Positions 15,611-24,011 of a stretch of DNA of 40,738 nt are shown here, one piece after another (position 1 is the first letter of the stretch; each line of letters starts with the position of its first letter). Source of the stretch: Aquificales bacterium (GTDB lineage: Bacteria > Aquificota > Aquificia > Aquificales > Aquificaceae); NCBI GenBank assembly GCA_027078675.1, contig JALWWX010000214.1, positions 1 through 40,738 on the forward strand, in the 5' to 3' direction. The position numbers and the translations under genes are program-made. The notes below the pieces were generated by a model. That model was not told the origin of the DNA and ran no database searches. It saw only the letters and a program-made list of their open reading frames with translations.

Positions 15611-17190
15611 AGGGCAAACACATCAAAGTCACCCCTCTTTTTAAATGATTTCACAGCCTCAAGCATGGCATAACCTCCCCTAACGGTCGTTGTATAGGGT
15701 ATCTTATGCTGTACAGCGGACCTCCTTATAAAATAGGCATCGCTCCTCTCTCTCTTTCCCGAAGGTGTATTTATAACCATATCTATCTTTCCGTTACTTA
15801 TCATATCAACCACATGGGGTCTTCCCTCCGAAACCTTAAGCACCAACTCACACTTTATACCCTTCTCGCTTAGAAACCTATGGGTTCCTTTTGTTGAACA
15901 TACTTTAAAACCGAGATCTATAAATCCCTTAGCCAACTCAACAATTTTGGGTTTGTCTCTATCCGCAACCGATATAAAAACGGTACCCTCAAGGGGCAGG
16001 CTATTGCCCGCTGCAAGCTGAGCCTTATAAAATGCCATACCAAAATCCTTATCTATACCCATCACCTCTCCCGTACTTCTCATTTCGGGTCCGAGAACGG
16101 GGTCAACCTCAGGAAAACGGTTCCAAGGGAAGACCACTTCTTTAACGGAATAAAAGATCCTATCCTTAGGAAGGAAGTCGGAAGCGGGATGGGTTTTCCC
16201 CTTTTCCACACAATCAAACACCTCTCCCACAATGTCCCTTAGCTTTCTACCCACCGCAACCTTAGTGGCTATTCTTGCAAGGGGATAACCTACGGACTTA
16301 CTAACAAAGGGAACGGTCCTTGAAGCCCTCGGATTCAGCTCAAGTATATATACCTCGTTACCCTTTACCGCATACTGTATATTTATGAGTCCGCAAACAT
16401 TAAGCTCCTTGGCTATCTTCTTTGTATATTCCTTTATCCTCAAAAGTATTTCCTCTGGCAATGAATAGGGAGGTATGGATGCGGCGCTGTCCCCCGAATG
16501 AACACCCGCCTCCTCTATATGTTCCATAATTGCACCTATTAACACATCCTCACCGTCCGCCACCGCATCAACATCAAGCTCCACACTGTCCTCAAGGAAC
16601 TTGTCTATAAGTATAGGTCTTTCAAAGCTTACCTCAACCGCCTCACCTATATATTTAAGAAGCTCTTCCTCATCGTAGATTATCTTCATAGCCCTACCGC
16701 CGAGTACATAAGAAGGTCTTACAAGAACTGGATAACCTATCTTTTTCGCTATGGCTTTTGCCTCCTCCACACTCCTGGCTGTACCGCTTTCGGGCTGTTT
16801 TATACCCATCCTTGATATAAAAGAACGGAACAGTTCTCTGTCCTCCGCTATATCAATACTCCTCGGGGATGTACCGAGTATCCTTATACCCTGCCTTTCA
16901 AGGGCAAGGGAAAGTTTAAGGGGCGTTTGACCGCCGAACTGTATAAGTACACCTTCCGGCTTTTCCCTTTTTATTATGTCTATAACATGTTCATAAACTA
17001 TCGGCTCAAAGTACAATCTATCAGATATGTCATAGTCGGTGGATACGGTCTCTGGATTACAGTTAACCATTATGGCTTCGTAACCTTCCTCTTGAAGTGC
17101 AAAAACTGCCTGAACACATGCATAATCAAATTCAATACTCTGACCTATACGATTGGGACCGCTACCGAGGATTATTATTCGTTTCTTCAC
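15595..17190 (-). CDS. carB: Carbamoyl-phosphate synthase large subunit, C-terminal half (split gene)
   Basis: At 531 residues this is only the second half of the usual ~1070-residue CarB. It opens with RIIILGSGPNRIGQSIEFDYACV (the start of the second synthetase unit), carries an ATP-grasp domain (VLVRPSYVLGGRAM, LELNPRASRTVPFVSK) that phosphorylates carbamate, and ends with the MGS-like allosteric domain (VINTPSGKRERSDAYFIRR). The ATG and the family-typical N-terminus show that this is a true separate gene. Split carB is known in Aquifex and some methanogens. The N-terminal half is not in this window. The ATG lies 8 bp after the TPR gene, making it last in a four-gene unit. Confidence 0.95.
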   Translation of the reverse strand: MKKRIIILGSGPNRIGQSIEFDYACVQAVFALQEEGYEAIMVNCNPETVSTDYDISDRLYFEPIVYEHVIDIIKREKPEGVLIQFGGQTPLKLSLALERQGIRILGTSPRSIDIAEDRELFRSFISRMGIKQPESGTARSVEEAKAIAKKIGYPVLVRPSYVLGGRAMKIIYDEEELLKYIGEAVEVSFERPILIDKFLEDSVELDVDAVADGEDVLIGAIMEHIEEAGVHSGDSAASIPPYSLPEEILLRIKEYTKKIAKELNVCGLINIQYAVKGNEVYILELNPRASRTVPFVSKSVGYPLARIATKVAVGRKLRDIVGEVFDCVEKGKTHPASDFLPKDRIFYSVKEVVFPWNRFPEVDPVLGPEMRSTGEVMGIDKDFGMAFYKAQLAAGNSLPLEGTVFISVADRDKPKIVELAKGFIDLGFKVCSTKGTHRFLSEKGIKCELVLKVSEGRPHVVDMISNGKIDMVINTPSGKRERSDAYFIRRSAVQHKIPYTTTVRGGYAMLEAVKSFKKRGDFDVFALQDLF

Positions 17191-17198
17191 TAAAGGTA

Positions 17199-17792
17199 TT
17201 ATTTTACCATTAATCTTTTTCTTATATCCTCCGCAAAGGGTATAAACAATCCTTCGGAAAGGGCATAATCCAATACCCTTAATGCTTCCTCCCTTTTACC
17301 CTTCCTTTCAAGCATATATATGTAAACACTGAAGGAGTTAACCTGAGGTTGAGAATTTTTATATCTTCTGAACAACTCCTCTTTATATTCATCAAACAAT
17401 TCAACATCCCTTTTTGAAACTTCTTCCATCTTAGTAAAGTTTTTCAATTTCTGATAAAGCAAAAGAAGATCATTAAGAATAAGATGTTCCTCATAGGGTG
17501 TTCCTTCCATTTTAAGGGCTTCAAGATATAGCCACTCCGCACCCTCATAATCACCCTCAAGCAAAAGGGTCTGGGCAAGAGTTCCCAGAAAGGTCCTCTT
17601 TGTATAAGAGGTTACAATTTCCCCCCTCTCAAGATCTCCCGCTTTATAAGGGAAAGAAAGATCTTTCGTTACTTTAAGGGAAAAGGCGTATTTTACCTTT
17701 TTCTTTCTGTCCCTACCCAGGGAAGAAAACCAATCGGTAAGTCCGATGGCTCCGAGAATTCCTCCCTTTTTCTTAAGGAAGTTTATCATCAT
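17199..17792 (-). CDS. TPR-like protein upstream of carB
   Basis: A 197-residue protein. After a charged N-terminus (MMINFLKKKGG..., GRDRKKKVKYAF) come helical repeats with TPR spacing: LAQTLLLEGDYEGAEWLYLEALKM, then LNDLLLLYQKLKNFTKMEEV, and SVYIYMLERKGKREEALRVLDYALSEG. TPRs mediate protein contacts; the partner is unknown. Its ATG directly follows the TGA of the preceding gene (TGAATG), so the two are coupled. The link to carB may simply be shared transcription. Confidence 0.65.
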   Translation of the reverse strand: MMINFLKKKGGILGAIGLTDWFSSLGRDRKKKVKYAFSLKVTKDLSFPYKAGDLERGEIVTSYTKRTFLGTLAQTLLLEGDYEGAEWLYLEALKMEGTPYEEHLILNDLLLLYQKLKNFTKMEEVSKRDVELFDEYKEELFRRYKNSQPQVNSFSVYIYMLERKGKREEALRVLDYALSEGLFIPFAEDIRKRLMVK

Positions 17793-18083
17793 TCAAGGTA
17801 AAGACTGCAAGCTGTGAAAATCTGTTTCCTCAATCTTATAGGTAAGATTAGGATACTTTGTTTGTATGAACTTATGAAGGAATTTCAGATTGTCCTCCTC
17901 ACAGAGTATATAGATTACGGAATAATCTTTTTTTACATCCATTCTGCAAAGCTCAAAATACGCCTCCGCTCCTTCCCTCATAGCCATAAAGTTTACAGAC
18001 GACATTATATATTCAACTTCCTGTATTGTAAATGGTTTTGTAACTTCCATCTTCCATGCCTTTAATTCGGAGATCTTTTTCAT
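17793..18083 (-). CDS. Uncharacterised 96-aa protein
   Basis: Soluble, mixed alpha/beta, with no signal or membrane segment. It has a strong Shine-Dalgarno (GAGGAGGGA, 6 bases upstream). The pattern of helix (IQEVEYIMSSVNFMAMREGAEAYFELCRM), strand (YSVIYILCEEDN) and helix (LKFLHKFIQTKY) could be a small ferredoxin-like fold. It sits between two other unknown genes in the unit ending with carB. No family recognised. Confidence 0.6.
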   Translation of the reverse strand: MKKISELKAWKMEVTKPFTIQEVEYIMSSVNFMAMREGAEAYFELCRMDVKKDYSVIYILCEEDNLKFLHKFIQTKYPNLTYKIEETDFHSLQSLP

Positions 18084-18095
18084 ATTAATCCCTCC

Positions 18096-18443
18096 TCATG
18101 CAAACTTTGAAAGACAACTGACAGATCGTGAAGTTATCTCAATATACTCCGCCTCAGCCCTTGCGCTTATAGCGGTGGGGGCGGATATCTTGAATTTAAG
18201 ATGTGTTGCACCCTGCTCCAACCTTTCTCCCCCTATATAAAAATCATAGTAGCCCCCTTCTCTGACAAAAAGCACAACGGAACCATATTCGTAATTTATA
18301 CATACAAGAAGCCGTTTTATAAGAATTATATTCTTTGAAGTGTTCTGAGCATATACAAGAATATCTCCGCCGGATTTTACTATTCTTAAAACGAGGGGTG
18401 CATATCCCTTAAAGCTCTCTTCACAAAAGGAACATGTTTCCAT
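18096..18443 (-). CDS. Uncharacterised 115-aa protein with N-terminal CxxC
   Basis: First gene of the minus-strand unit that ends with carB2. METCSFCEESF places a CxxC pair at residues 4 and 7 (possible metal or redox site), with a single further CxxxxC-type spacing absent. The rest alternates beta strands (IVKSGGDILVYAQNT, GSVVLFVREGGYYDFYIGGERL). It has a very good Shine-Dalgarno (AAGGAGGG, 7 bases upstream). Its promoter shares a -10 region with the divergent beta-helix lipoprotein gene, so the two may be co-regulated. Confidence 0.6.
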   Translation of the reverse strand: METCSFCEESFKGYAPLVLRIVKSGGDILVYAQNTSKNIILIKRLLVCINYEYGSVVLFVREGGYYDFYIGGERLEQGATHLKFKISAPTAISARAEAEYIEITSRSVSCLSKFA

Positions 18444-18467
18444 AGCCTTCCCTCCTTTTTTATTGAG

Positions 18468-18487
18468 GACTATTATATAATTTAGTC
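18468..18487. promoter_or_regulatory. Symmetrical bidirectional promoter with flanking dyad
   Basis: ATTATATAAT (18472-18481) is a perfect palindrome containing TATAAT on both strands: plus 18476-18481 and minus 18477-18472. It would serve the lipoprotein gene at 18503 (ATG 21 bases downstream, with an AGGGGGG Shine-Dalgarno) and the gene at 18443 (ATG 28 bases away, with AAGGAGGG). GACTA (18468-18472) and TAGTC (18483-18487) form an outer dyad, a possible operator. No strong -35 box on either side. Confidence 0.6.
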
Positions 18488-18502
18488 TACAAGGGGGGCA
18501 TA

Positions 18503-20281
18503 ATGATTAAAAAATATTTATGGATATTACTCGTGTTCTTTTATATTTCATGTAGTGGAGGGGGGAAAACCTTCCTCACATGGTATGTTAAGCCTTTTGA
18601 TCCTACGAGAACGTCCGGAAACGGACTCTCCTATTGCGAAGCGTGGAACGGTATAAAAAACATTAATTGGCAGGAAGTTCAGCCTGGTGATACTATTTAC
18701 CTGTGCGGAACCTTTTCTCAAACCATAAATATAAAAGGCAAAGGAGATATAGCCTATCCTATCAAAATAAAGGGCAACTGTCCCAAGGAAGATTGCGGAA
18801 AGGGTGAAAGGGGTATAGACAGGGCTGTTATAATACCCTCATCCTTTATAATAGAAAATTGGAATCAAGAACTCAAAGGATATAAATATCTTGAACCTCC
18901 GCCCGATTCGGGAATACTGTACTACATGGGTGACGAGCTAAAAGGGGGAGTTGAAACCCTTATTGCAAAAGACAACTCTGCGGTGGACAACGGATACGAA
19001 GGATATATAAAGCTACAAGCCCTTTCCCTCACACCCTATGCCTGCGGTAATGTATGTCCAGACGAGAACGATACGGACTATATGAACCATCTTAATACCA
19101 TATTTACAAATCTCGGTGAAAATCAGTATTACTATGAAGCATGCTGTAACATACTCTACTGGAAGCCTTCTCCTTCTGTTGAAAAGAAAATATATGTGGC
19201 CGGTGGAGTAGGTATAAATCTTCCTGATAGTACAGGTATAAGTATAAGCGGAGTTATATTCATAGGCGGAGATACGGGCATAAATATAGGCGGTAACAAG
19301 GCGGAGTATATTGAAATATCGGACAATAAATTCAGATGGATAAAAGGTACGGGTATAAAAGCCTCGGTTAATACATCGGAAATTGATATATTCAGAAATC
19401 ATTTTGCGGAGGTAGGTACAGCCATTTCGCTTAAAGGTGATACTTGCAAAAACCTTTCCCGTATAGACATAAATAATAACAACATCCACTCATCCCTCAC
19501 CCTGTCCCTTGAAGTCAAGGGTAACATTGAAAATTTATCCTTTGAGGAAAATGTAGTATCGGATAAGGGTATAAGGATAGAAACATGTGATACAGCAAAG
19601 AATATAAATATTAATTTCAATCACCTCTACAATATAAAGGGAGAGCCTTCTCTGTATATTGACACCTCAAATGCTGTTAATCCAGATATGCTAAATATCC
19701 AATTTAACCTATTCAGAGACATAAAAGATGCCCTGGTGTTACTAACCTACGATACGGAACACCCTTATATTTACAACAATACCTTTTATAAGATAGATAC
19801 GGTCCTGAGATGGAAGTCTTCTCCCACACCCAGGCAACCTGCACTGTTCTTTGTGAACAACATCTTGTATGAGATAAGCTCTTACTATGTGTGTTTGGAA
19901 AATACAGATGATTATATGGGTTCTCCACTTCTTATAAATAACAATATGTATTACACCCAGTCCTCTGCCCTTGATCCGGGCTACTGTGTGGGAGGTAATG
20001 TGTACACAAGCTACAGACGGTGGAGGGATAATATAAGGTTCTTTACCCAAAACAATGCAAATGAAAGCTCTTCAATTGAGGGAGAACCTCCGGGATTTGT
20101 AAATGAAAGCGGTATATTCTCCGAGGTAAAGGATTTTAAACTAAGGTGTGACGCTTTTGCGGTTGATAAAGGAGCGGAACCTTTCGGTATTAAAGACAGG
20201 GACTTCTTCGGCAACCCCGTACCGAAGAGGGCTCCCGATATAGGATTCCATGAATTTCAGGGAGAACCATGCCCATCGTAA
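18503..20281 (+). CDS. Exported lipoprotein with right-handed beta-helix
   Basis: A 592-residue protein. The signal MIKKYLWILLVFFYISC ends in a lipobox with lipidated C17, followed by SGGG, so it is probably a surface or outer-membrane lipoprotein. The N-terminal region (SYCEAWNGIKNINWQEVQPGDTIYLCG) is typical of beta-helix proteins. Residues about 230-480 are repeating short strands (INIGGNKAEYIEISDNKF, IDINNNNIHS, ININFNHLYNI, PYIYNNTFYKI) as in pectate-lyase-fold proteins. It is Cys-rich for a thermophile (several GNCP/CGNVCP pairs), suggesting disulfides. The end (DFFGNPVPKRAPDIGFHEF) is a common terminal motif of such proteins. Ligand unknown; polysaccharide binding or cleavage is possible. 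3' overlap of 25 bp with aroD. Confidence 0.75.
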   Translation: MIKKYLWILLVFFYISCSGGGKTFLTWYVKPFDPTRTSGNGLSYCEAWNGIKNINWQEVQPGDTIYLCGTFSQTINIKGKGDIAYPIKIKGNCPKEDCGKGERGIDRAVIIPSSFIIENWNQELKGYKYLEPPPDSGILYYMGDELKGGVETLIAKDNSAVDNGYEGYIKLQALSLTPYACGNVCPDENDTDYMNHLNTIFTNLGENQYYYEACCNILYWKPSPSVEKKIYVAGGVGINLPDSTGISISGVIFIGGDTGINIGGNKAEYIEISDNKFRWIKGTGIKASVNTSEIDIFRNHFAEVGTAISLKGDTCKNLSRIDINNNNIHSSLTLSLEVKGNIENLSFEENVVSDKGIRIETCDTAKNININFNHLYNIKGEPSLYIDTSNAVNPDMLNIQFNLFRDIKDALVLLTYDTEHPYIYNNTFYKIDTVLRWKSSPTPRQPALFFVNNILYEISSYYVCLENTDDYMGSPLLINNNMYYTQSSALDPGYCVGGNVYTSYRRWRDNIRFFTQNNANESSSIEGEPPGFVNESGIFSEVKDFKLRCDAFAVDKGAEPFGIKDRDFFGNPVPKRAPDIGFHEFQGEPCPS

Positions 20282-20931
20282 AGTATGTCTCTTATCCGCA
20301 CCATCTCTTCAAGGGGTATCTGACCTGGGGCAACCGCTTTACCTATAAAAGAATAGGTTATTACCGAATCAAAGGGTGGACCAGCCAATCTTGTAAGCTT
20401 ACCCAGTTCCCCCATGGCTATAAGTATCTTTTTACCCTCAACCCTTCTTGAAAAACACAAAAATCTTGAAACATCTCTCCACGATTTCGGAGTTACCGCA
20501 ATCTTTGCAATATCAGCCCCCCACCTGTACATCTCCCTAAGAATTTCCACTATGATCCATCCCGGCGGTGTGCCGTCAAAATCATGATGGGATATTATGA
20601 GCTTTTTACCATGGTTTTTAACTATATTCCTAACAAAGCCTATAAGATCGGTTGAATAAAGTTCTATGTCCGTATAATCACAGAGAGGTGAGAGCCTCTC
20701 AAATAACTCAGCCCTGTTCTCCACATACCTTCCCCCCTCCTTCTCCGATCTTATCGTAAGCAATACTTCCAATCCTTCACTTTTTATTTCATCTATCCTC
20801 TCCCTTATAAACTCCGCATCCCTGTTCTTAAAAAGATCAACCCTTAACTCTATAATGTCAGCCCCCTTCTCTTTGCATATTTTGAGATTTTCATCAAAGT
20901 TTTCATCAGATAAAGGAACCGCTATCTTCAT
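20257..20931 (-). CDS. aroD: 3-Dehydroquinate dehydratase, type I
   Basis: Third step of the shikimate pathway, using a Schiff-base lysine. The 224-residue protein shows IIELRVDLF near the N-terminus, the catalytic His in LIISHHDFDGTP (H115/H116), the Schiff-base K143 in AKIAVTPKS, and the closing SVITYSFIGKAVAPGQIP. It supplies the chorismate used by trpE elsewhere in the window. The start lies 8 bases after a TATAAT on the minus strand. The 3' end overlaps the lipoprotein gene. Confidence 0.94.
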   Translation of the reverse strand: MKIAVPLSDENFDENLKICKEKGADIIELRVDLFKNRDAEFIRERIDEIKSEGLEVLLTIRSEKEGGRYVENRAELFERLSPLCDYTDIELYSTDLIGFVRNIVKNHGKKLIISHHDFDGTPPGWIIVEILREMYRWGADIAKIAVTPKSWRDVSRFLCFSRRVEGKKILIAMGELGKLTRLAGPPFDSVITYSFIGKAVAPGQIPLEEMVRIRDILYDGHGSP

Positions 20932-20939
20932 GGATTAAG

Positions 20940-20945
20940 ATTATA
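20940..20945 (-). promoter_or_regulatory. -10 box of aroD
   Basis: The minus strand reads TATAAT with 8 bases before the aroD ATG at 20931, predicting a transcript starting at or next to the ATG. The -35 (AGCCTT at 17 bases) is weak. There is no Shine-Dalgarno. Confidence 0.5.
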
Positions 20946-21025
20946 ACTTGCCAAATAATGCCAAGGCTACCCATGAAATAAAGTTAAGATAGACAAACAA
21001 TTTCACCTATGTTAATTTTTTCCTT

Positions 21026-23581
21026 ATGGCAAGCTTTTCAGAAAATGAGCTTACTCCCATGCTCTCCCAGTACCACTATTTTAAGAACCAGTACCCCGAC
21101 TGTCTTTTACTGTTCCGCCTCGGAGACTTTTATGAGCTTTTCTATGAAGATGCCTTTATTGGCGCAAGGGAGCTTAATCTTGTATTGACCTCAAGACCCG
21201 CAGGTAAAAACAGGGAAAGGATCCCTATGTGCGGTGTTCCCTACCACTCTGCAAATTCCTATATATCCCAGCTTGTGTCCAAGGGTTACAAGCTTGCCAT
21301 CTGTGAACAGATGGAGGAGGCAACGCCGGGTAAGATAGTTAAAAGGGATGTAATAAGGGTCATAACTCCTGGAACCTTCTTTGAGAAGGAAACGGGAGGG
21401 CTTCTGTGCCTCGTACCTTTAAGATCACATATATATTCCTCATACATAAACCTATCGGTGGGGGAATTTATATGCGCAAAATTGAAAAGGGAAGAGCTTG
21501 CAAACTTCATAGCAAAGTTCAGTATAAAGGAAGTGCTGTTGAAAAAAGGAGACAGTCTCTCAGAAGAAATATCAAAGTATGAAAAGGTGTTTTTCTCCTT
21601 TCTTGAAGAGGAGTACTTTGAAAGGGGTGTTGAAGAACTCATTGAATATTACAAGGTCAGCAGTTACAGGGCTTTCGGATTTGAAGAAGAGGAGATGCTC
21701 ATACCCGCTGGAGGTGCCTTTTATTATGTAAAGCATACACAGAAGGCTTTTATGCCCTTCCTTCCCAGACCCAAAGTTTACAAGGATGAAGGCTTCGTAC
21801 GTATGGATGCAAAAGCTATAAAGGGCTTGGAACTTATAGAAAGCATAGAGGGGAGAAGGGATCAATCCCTGTTTTCCGTGATTGACAGGACCCTTACTGG
21901 CATGGGAAGGAGAAGGCTGAAGTTTTACCTTATGCATCCCTTAAGGAGTAAGGAAAGGATAAAAGAGATTCAGGAAGGGGTGGAAGAACTGAAAATTAAG
22001 AGGGATATAAGAAAGAAGATAAGGGAAGCCTTGGACGGTATGGCGGATCTTGAAAGGCTTGTATCAAAAATAAGCTCAAATATGGCTTCACCGAGGGATC
22101 TTGTCCTTCTAAAAGAGGGACTTAAAAGGCTTGACACTTTAAGGGATGTTATAAAAGAATGCAACAGTAGGATAATAAGGAAACTGGAAGCATCCTTTGA
22201 AGACTACAAAGACATTAAAGAAGATATAGAAAATACACTTGTTGAAGATCCGCCCCTTCATGTAAAAGAGGGAGGTCTCATAAAAGAAGGCGTGGATGAA
22301 TATTTGGACGAACTGAGGTATTACAGGGACAATACGGAAAAGATACTTAAAGAGTATGAGGCGAGATTGAAAAGGGAAACGGGAATAGGAAGCCTGAAGA
22401 TAGGTTACAACAAGGTAATGGGTTACTACATTGAGGTTACAAAACCTAATCTAAGATATGTACCTTCACATTTCAGGAGGAGGCAAACCCTTTCAAACGC
22501 AGAGAGGTTTACGACAGATAAACTGCAGAGGCTTGAGGAGAAGATCCTATCCGCCCAAACCAAGATAAACAACCTTGAGTATGAACTCTTTGTCGCACTC
22601 AGAAACAGGGTGGTTGAAAGGATAGAGGTGGTAGGAAGGAATGCCAACATAATAGGAGACATAGACTACATCCAGTCCCTTGCGGAGATTGCGGACGAAA
22701 AGGACTGGATAAAACCAGAGATTTCTGAGGATCTCATAATTGAAATTGAGGAAGGGAGACATCCGGTTATAGAAGCCTTCAACAGATACTATGTCCCCAA
22801 CGATACGCGTATCTCGGAAAAGGAAAGGATACTAATTATAACAGGACCCAATATGGCAGGTAAATCAAGCTACATAAGACAGGTGGCACTTCTGACGCTT
22901 ATGGCACACATGGGTTCCTTTATACCGTGTAAGAGGGCAAAGATAGGTATGGTTGACGCCATATTTACACGAATAGGCTCGGGTGATGTCCTCGCCCTCG
23001 GAGTTTCCACCTTTATGAATGAAATGCTTGATGTGGCGGGTATAATTAACAATGCAACGGAAAGGAGTCTTATAGTCCTTGATGAAGTGGGAAGGGGTAC
23101 ATCAACCTACGACGGTATAGCAATAGCAAAAGCGGTGCTTGAATACATCGCCAAAAATATAGGGGCAAGGACCCTTTTTGCCACCCACTTTCTTGAGGTA
23201 ACAAAACTTGCGGAAAAGATGGAAGGTATTAAAAACTACAGGATGGCGGTAAAGAGGGAAGGAAAGAATATAAACTTCCTCTACATCCTTGAAGAGGGGG
23301 TGGCGGAAGGTAGCTTCGGAATAGATGTAGCAAGAAGTGCAGGTCTGCCAGAAGAGGTAACAGAAAAAGCCCGCTCCATATTAGAAAGCCTTTACAACAA
23401 TTCCGAAGAGAAAGATATTGAGGTGCTTGAAAAAACCTTTAATGTTTCAAAGCTTGAGGATCTTATAAAAAGGATAGCGGAAGTGGATATAGCAAACACA
23501 ACCCCCGTTAAAGCCCTTTTGATACTCAATGAATTAAAAGAGGAAGCAGTTAAATATTTAAAGGAAAAGGTCAGAGGTTAA
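21026..23581 (+). CDS. mutS: DNA mismatch repair protein MutS
   Basis: Recognises mismatches and starts repair. At 851 residues it is full length. The N-terminal mismatch-binding domain has [29 protein letters not shown], where the Phe-x-Glu mismatch wedge appears as F-Y-E. The clamp/lever domains follow, then the ATPase with Walker [10 protein letters not shown] (607-615), Walker [17 protein letters not shown] and [14 protein letters not shown]-terminal dimerisation tail is present. The ATG is about 7 bases after a possible TAATTT -10 with TAGACA 17 bases further up, so another short leader is likely. 3' overlap of 11 bp with ogt. Confidence 0.97.
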   Translation: MASFSENELTPMLSQYHYFKNQYPDCLLLFRLGDFYELFYEDAFIGARELNLVLTSRPAGKNRERIPMCGVPYHSANSYISQLVSKGYKLAICEQMEEATPGKIVKRDVIRVITPGTFFEKETGGLLCLVPLRSHIYSSYINLSVGEFICAKLKREELANFIAKFSIKEVLLKKGDSLSEEISKYEKVFFSFLEEEYFERGVEELIEYYKVSSYRAFGFEEEEMLIPAGGAFYYVKHTQKAFMPFLPRPKVYKDEGFVRMDAKAIKGLELIESIEGRRDQSLFSVIDRTLTGMGRRRLKFYLMHPLRSKERIKEIQEGVEELKIKRDIRKKIREALDGMADLERLVSKISSNMASPRDLVLLKEGLKRLDTLRDVIKECNSRIIRKLEASFEDYKDIKEDIENTLVEDPPLHVKEGGLIKEGVDEYLDELRYYRDNTEKILKEYEARLKRETGIGSLKIGYNKVMGYYIEVTKPNLRYVPSHFRRRQTLSNAERFTTDKLQRLEEKILSAQTKINNLEYELFVALRNRVVERIEVVGRNANIIGDIDYIQSLAEIADEKDWIKPEISEDLIIEIEEGRHPVIEAFNRYYVPNDTRISEKERILIITGPNMAGKSSYIRQVALLTLMAHMGSFIPCKRAKIGMVDAIFTRIGSGDVLALGVSTFMNEMLDVAGIINNATERSLIVLDEVGRGTSTYDGIAIAKAVLEYIAKNIGARTLFATHFLEVTKLAEKMEGIKNYRMAVKREGKNINFLYILEEGVAEGSFGIDVARSAGLPEEVTEKARSILESLYNNSEEKDIEVLEKTFNVSKLEDLIKRIAEVDIANTTPVKALLILNELKEEAVKYLKEKVRG

Positions 23582-24011
23582 CCCCTTCAAAAGAAAGTAG
23601 CCTCCTCTTAATATCCTCGCCGAAGCTGAACCCTCCCAAACCTCTCTTTCCCACCACCCTGTGGCACGGTATAACTATGGGAAACCTGTTTACCTTCATA
23701 CAGTATCCGACAAATCTCGGATGGGTGCCTGTAATCTCAGCCAATAGTGAGTATGTTACAACCTTTCCGAAGGTACATACCTCCCTTAAAGCGTGGTAAA
23801 CCCTCAGCATATTTTCGGTATAGCCCTCCAGGTCAAGATCCTCCATTTTCAAGGCTGGATCCCCTTCCCCTCTTATATACGGGGAAAATTTTTCCACCAA
23901 ATGAGATGGAGCATTGCTACTTGCTGATCTTACAAATTCTATTCTTTTTATTTTGTCATCCTTCAAATAGATCCTAAGACCTACATCACCGAATAGTCTT
24001 ATATCAAACAT
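23571..24011 (-). CDS. ogt: Methylated-DNA--protein-cysteine methyltransferase
   Basis: Repairs O6-alkylguanine by irreversible transfer to its own cysteine. The acceptor is C116 in [31 protein letters not shown]. The DNA-binding helix region ([40 protein letters not shown]) departs from the usual RAVGxAxxxNP: R99 is kept as the arginine finger, but the NP before the strand is N-R-F-P. At 146 residues it is short but complete. It overlaps the CDF gene by 8 bp at its start, so it is third in the unit with the radical SAM gene. Confidence 0.92.
   Translation of the reverse strand: MFDIRLFGDVGLRIYLKDDKIKRIEFVRSASSNAPSHLVEKFSPYIRGEGDPALKMEDLDLEGYTENMLRVYHALREVCTFGKVVTYSLLAEITGTHPRFVGYCMKVNRFPIVIPCHRVVGKRGLGGFSFGEDIKRRLLSFEGVNL

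Noticed and set aside
19013-19489. 158-codon open frame on the minus strand
   Set aside because: Antisense to the beta-helix lipoprotein; composition is the reverse of repeated Asn/Ile codons, rich in Tyr and Arg, with no start context.
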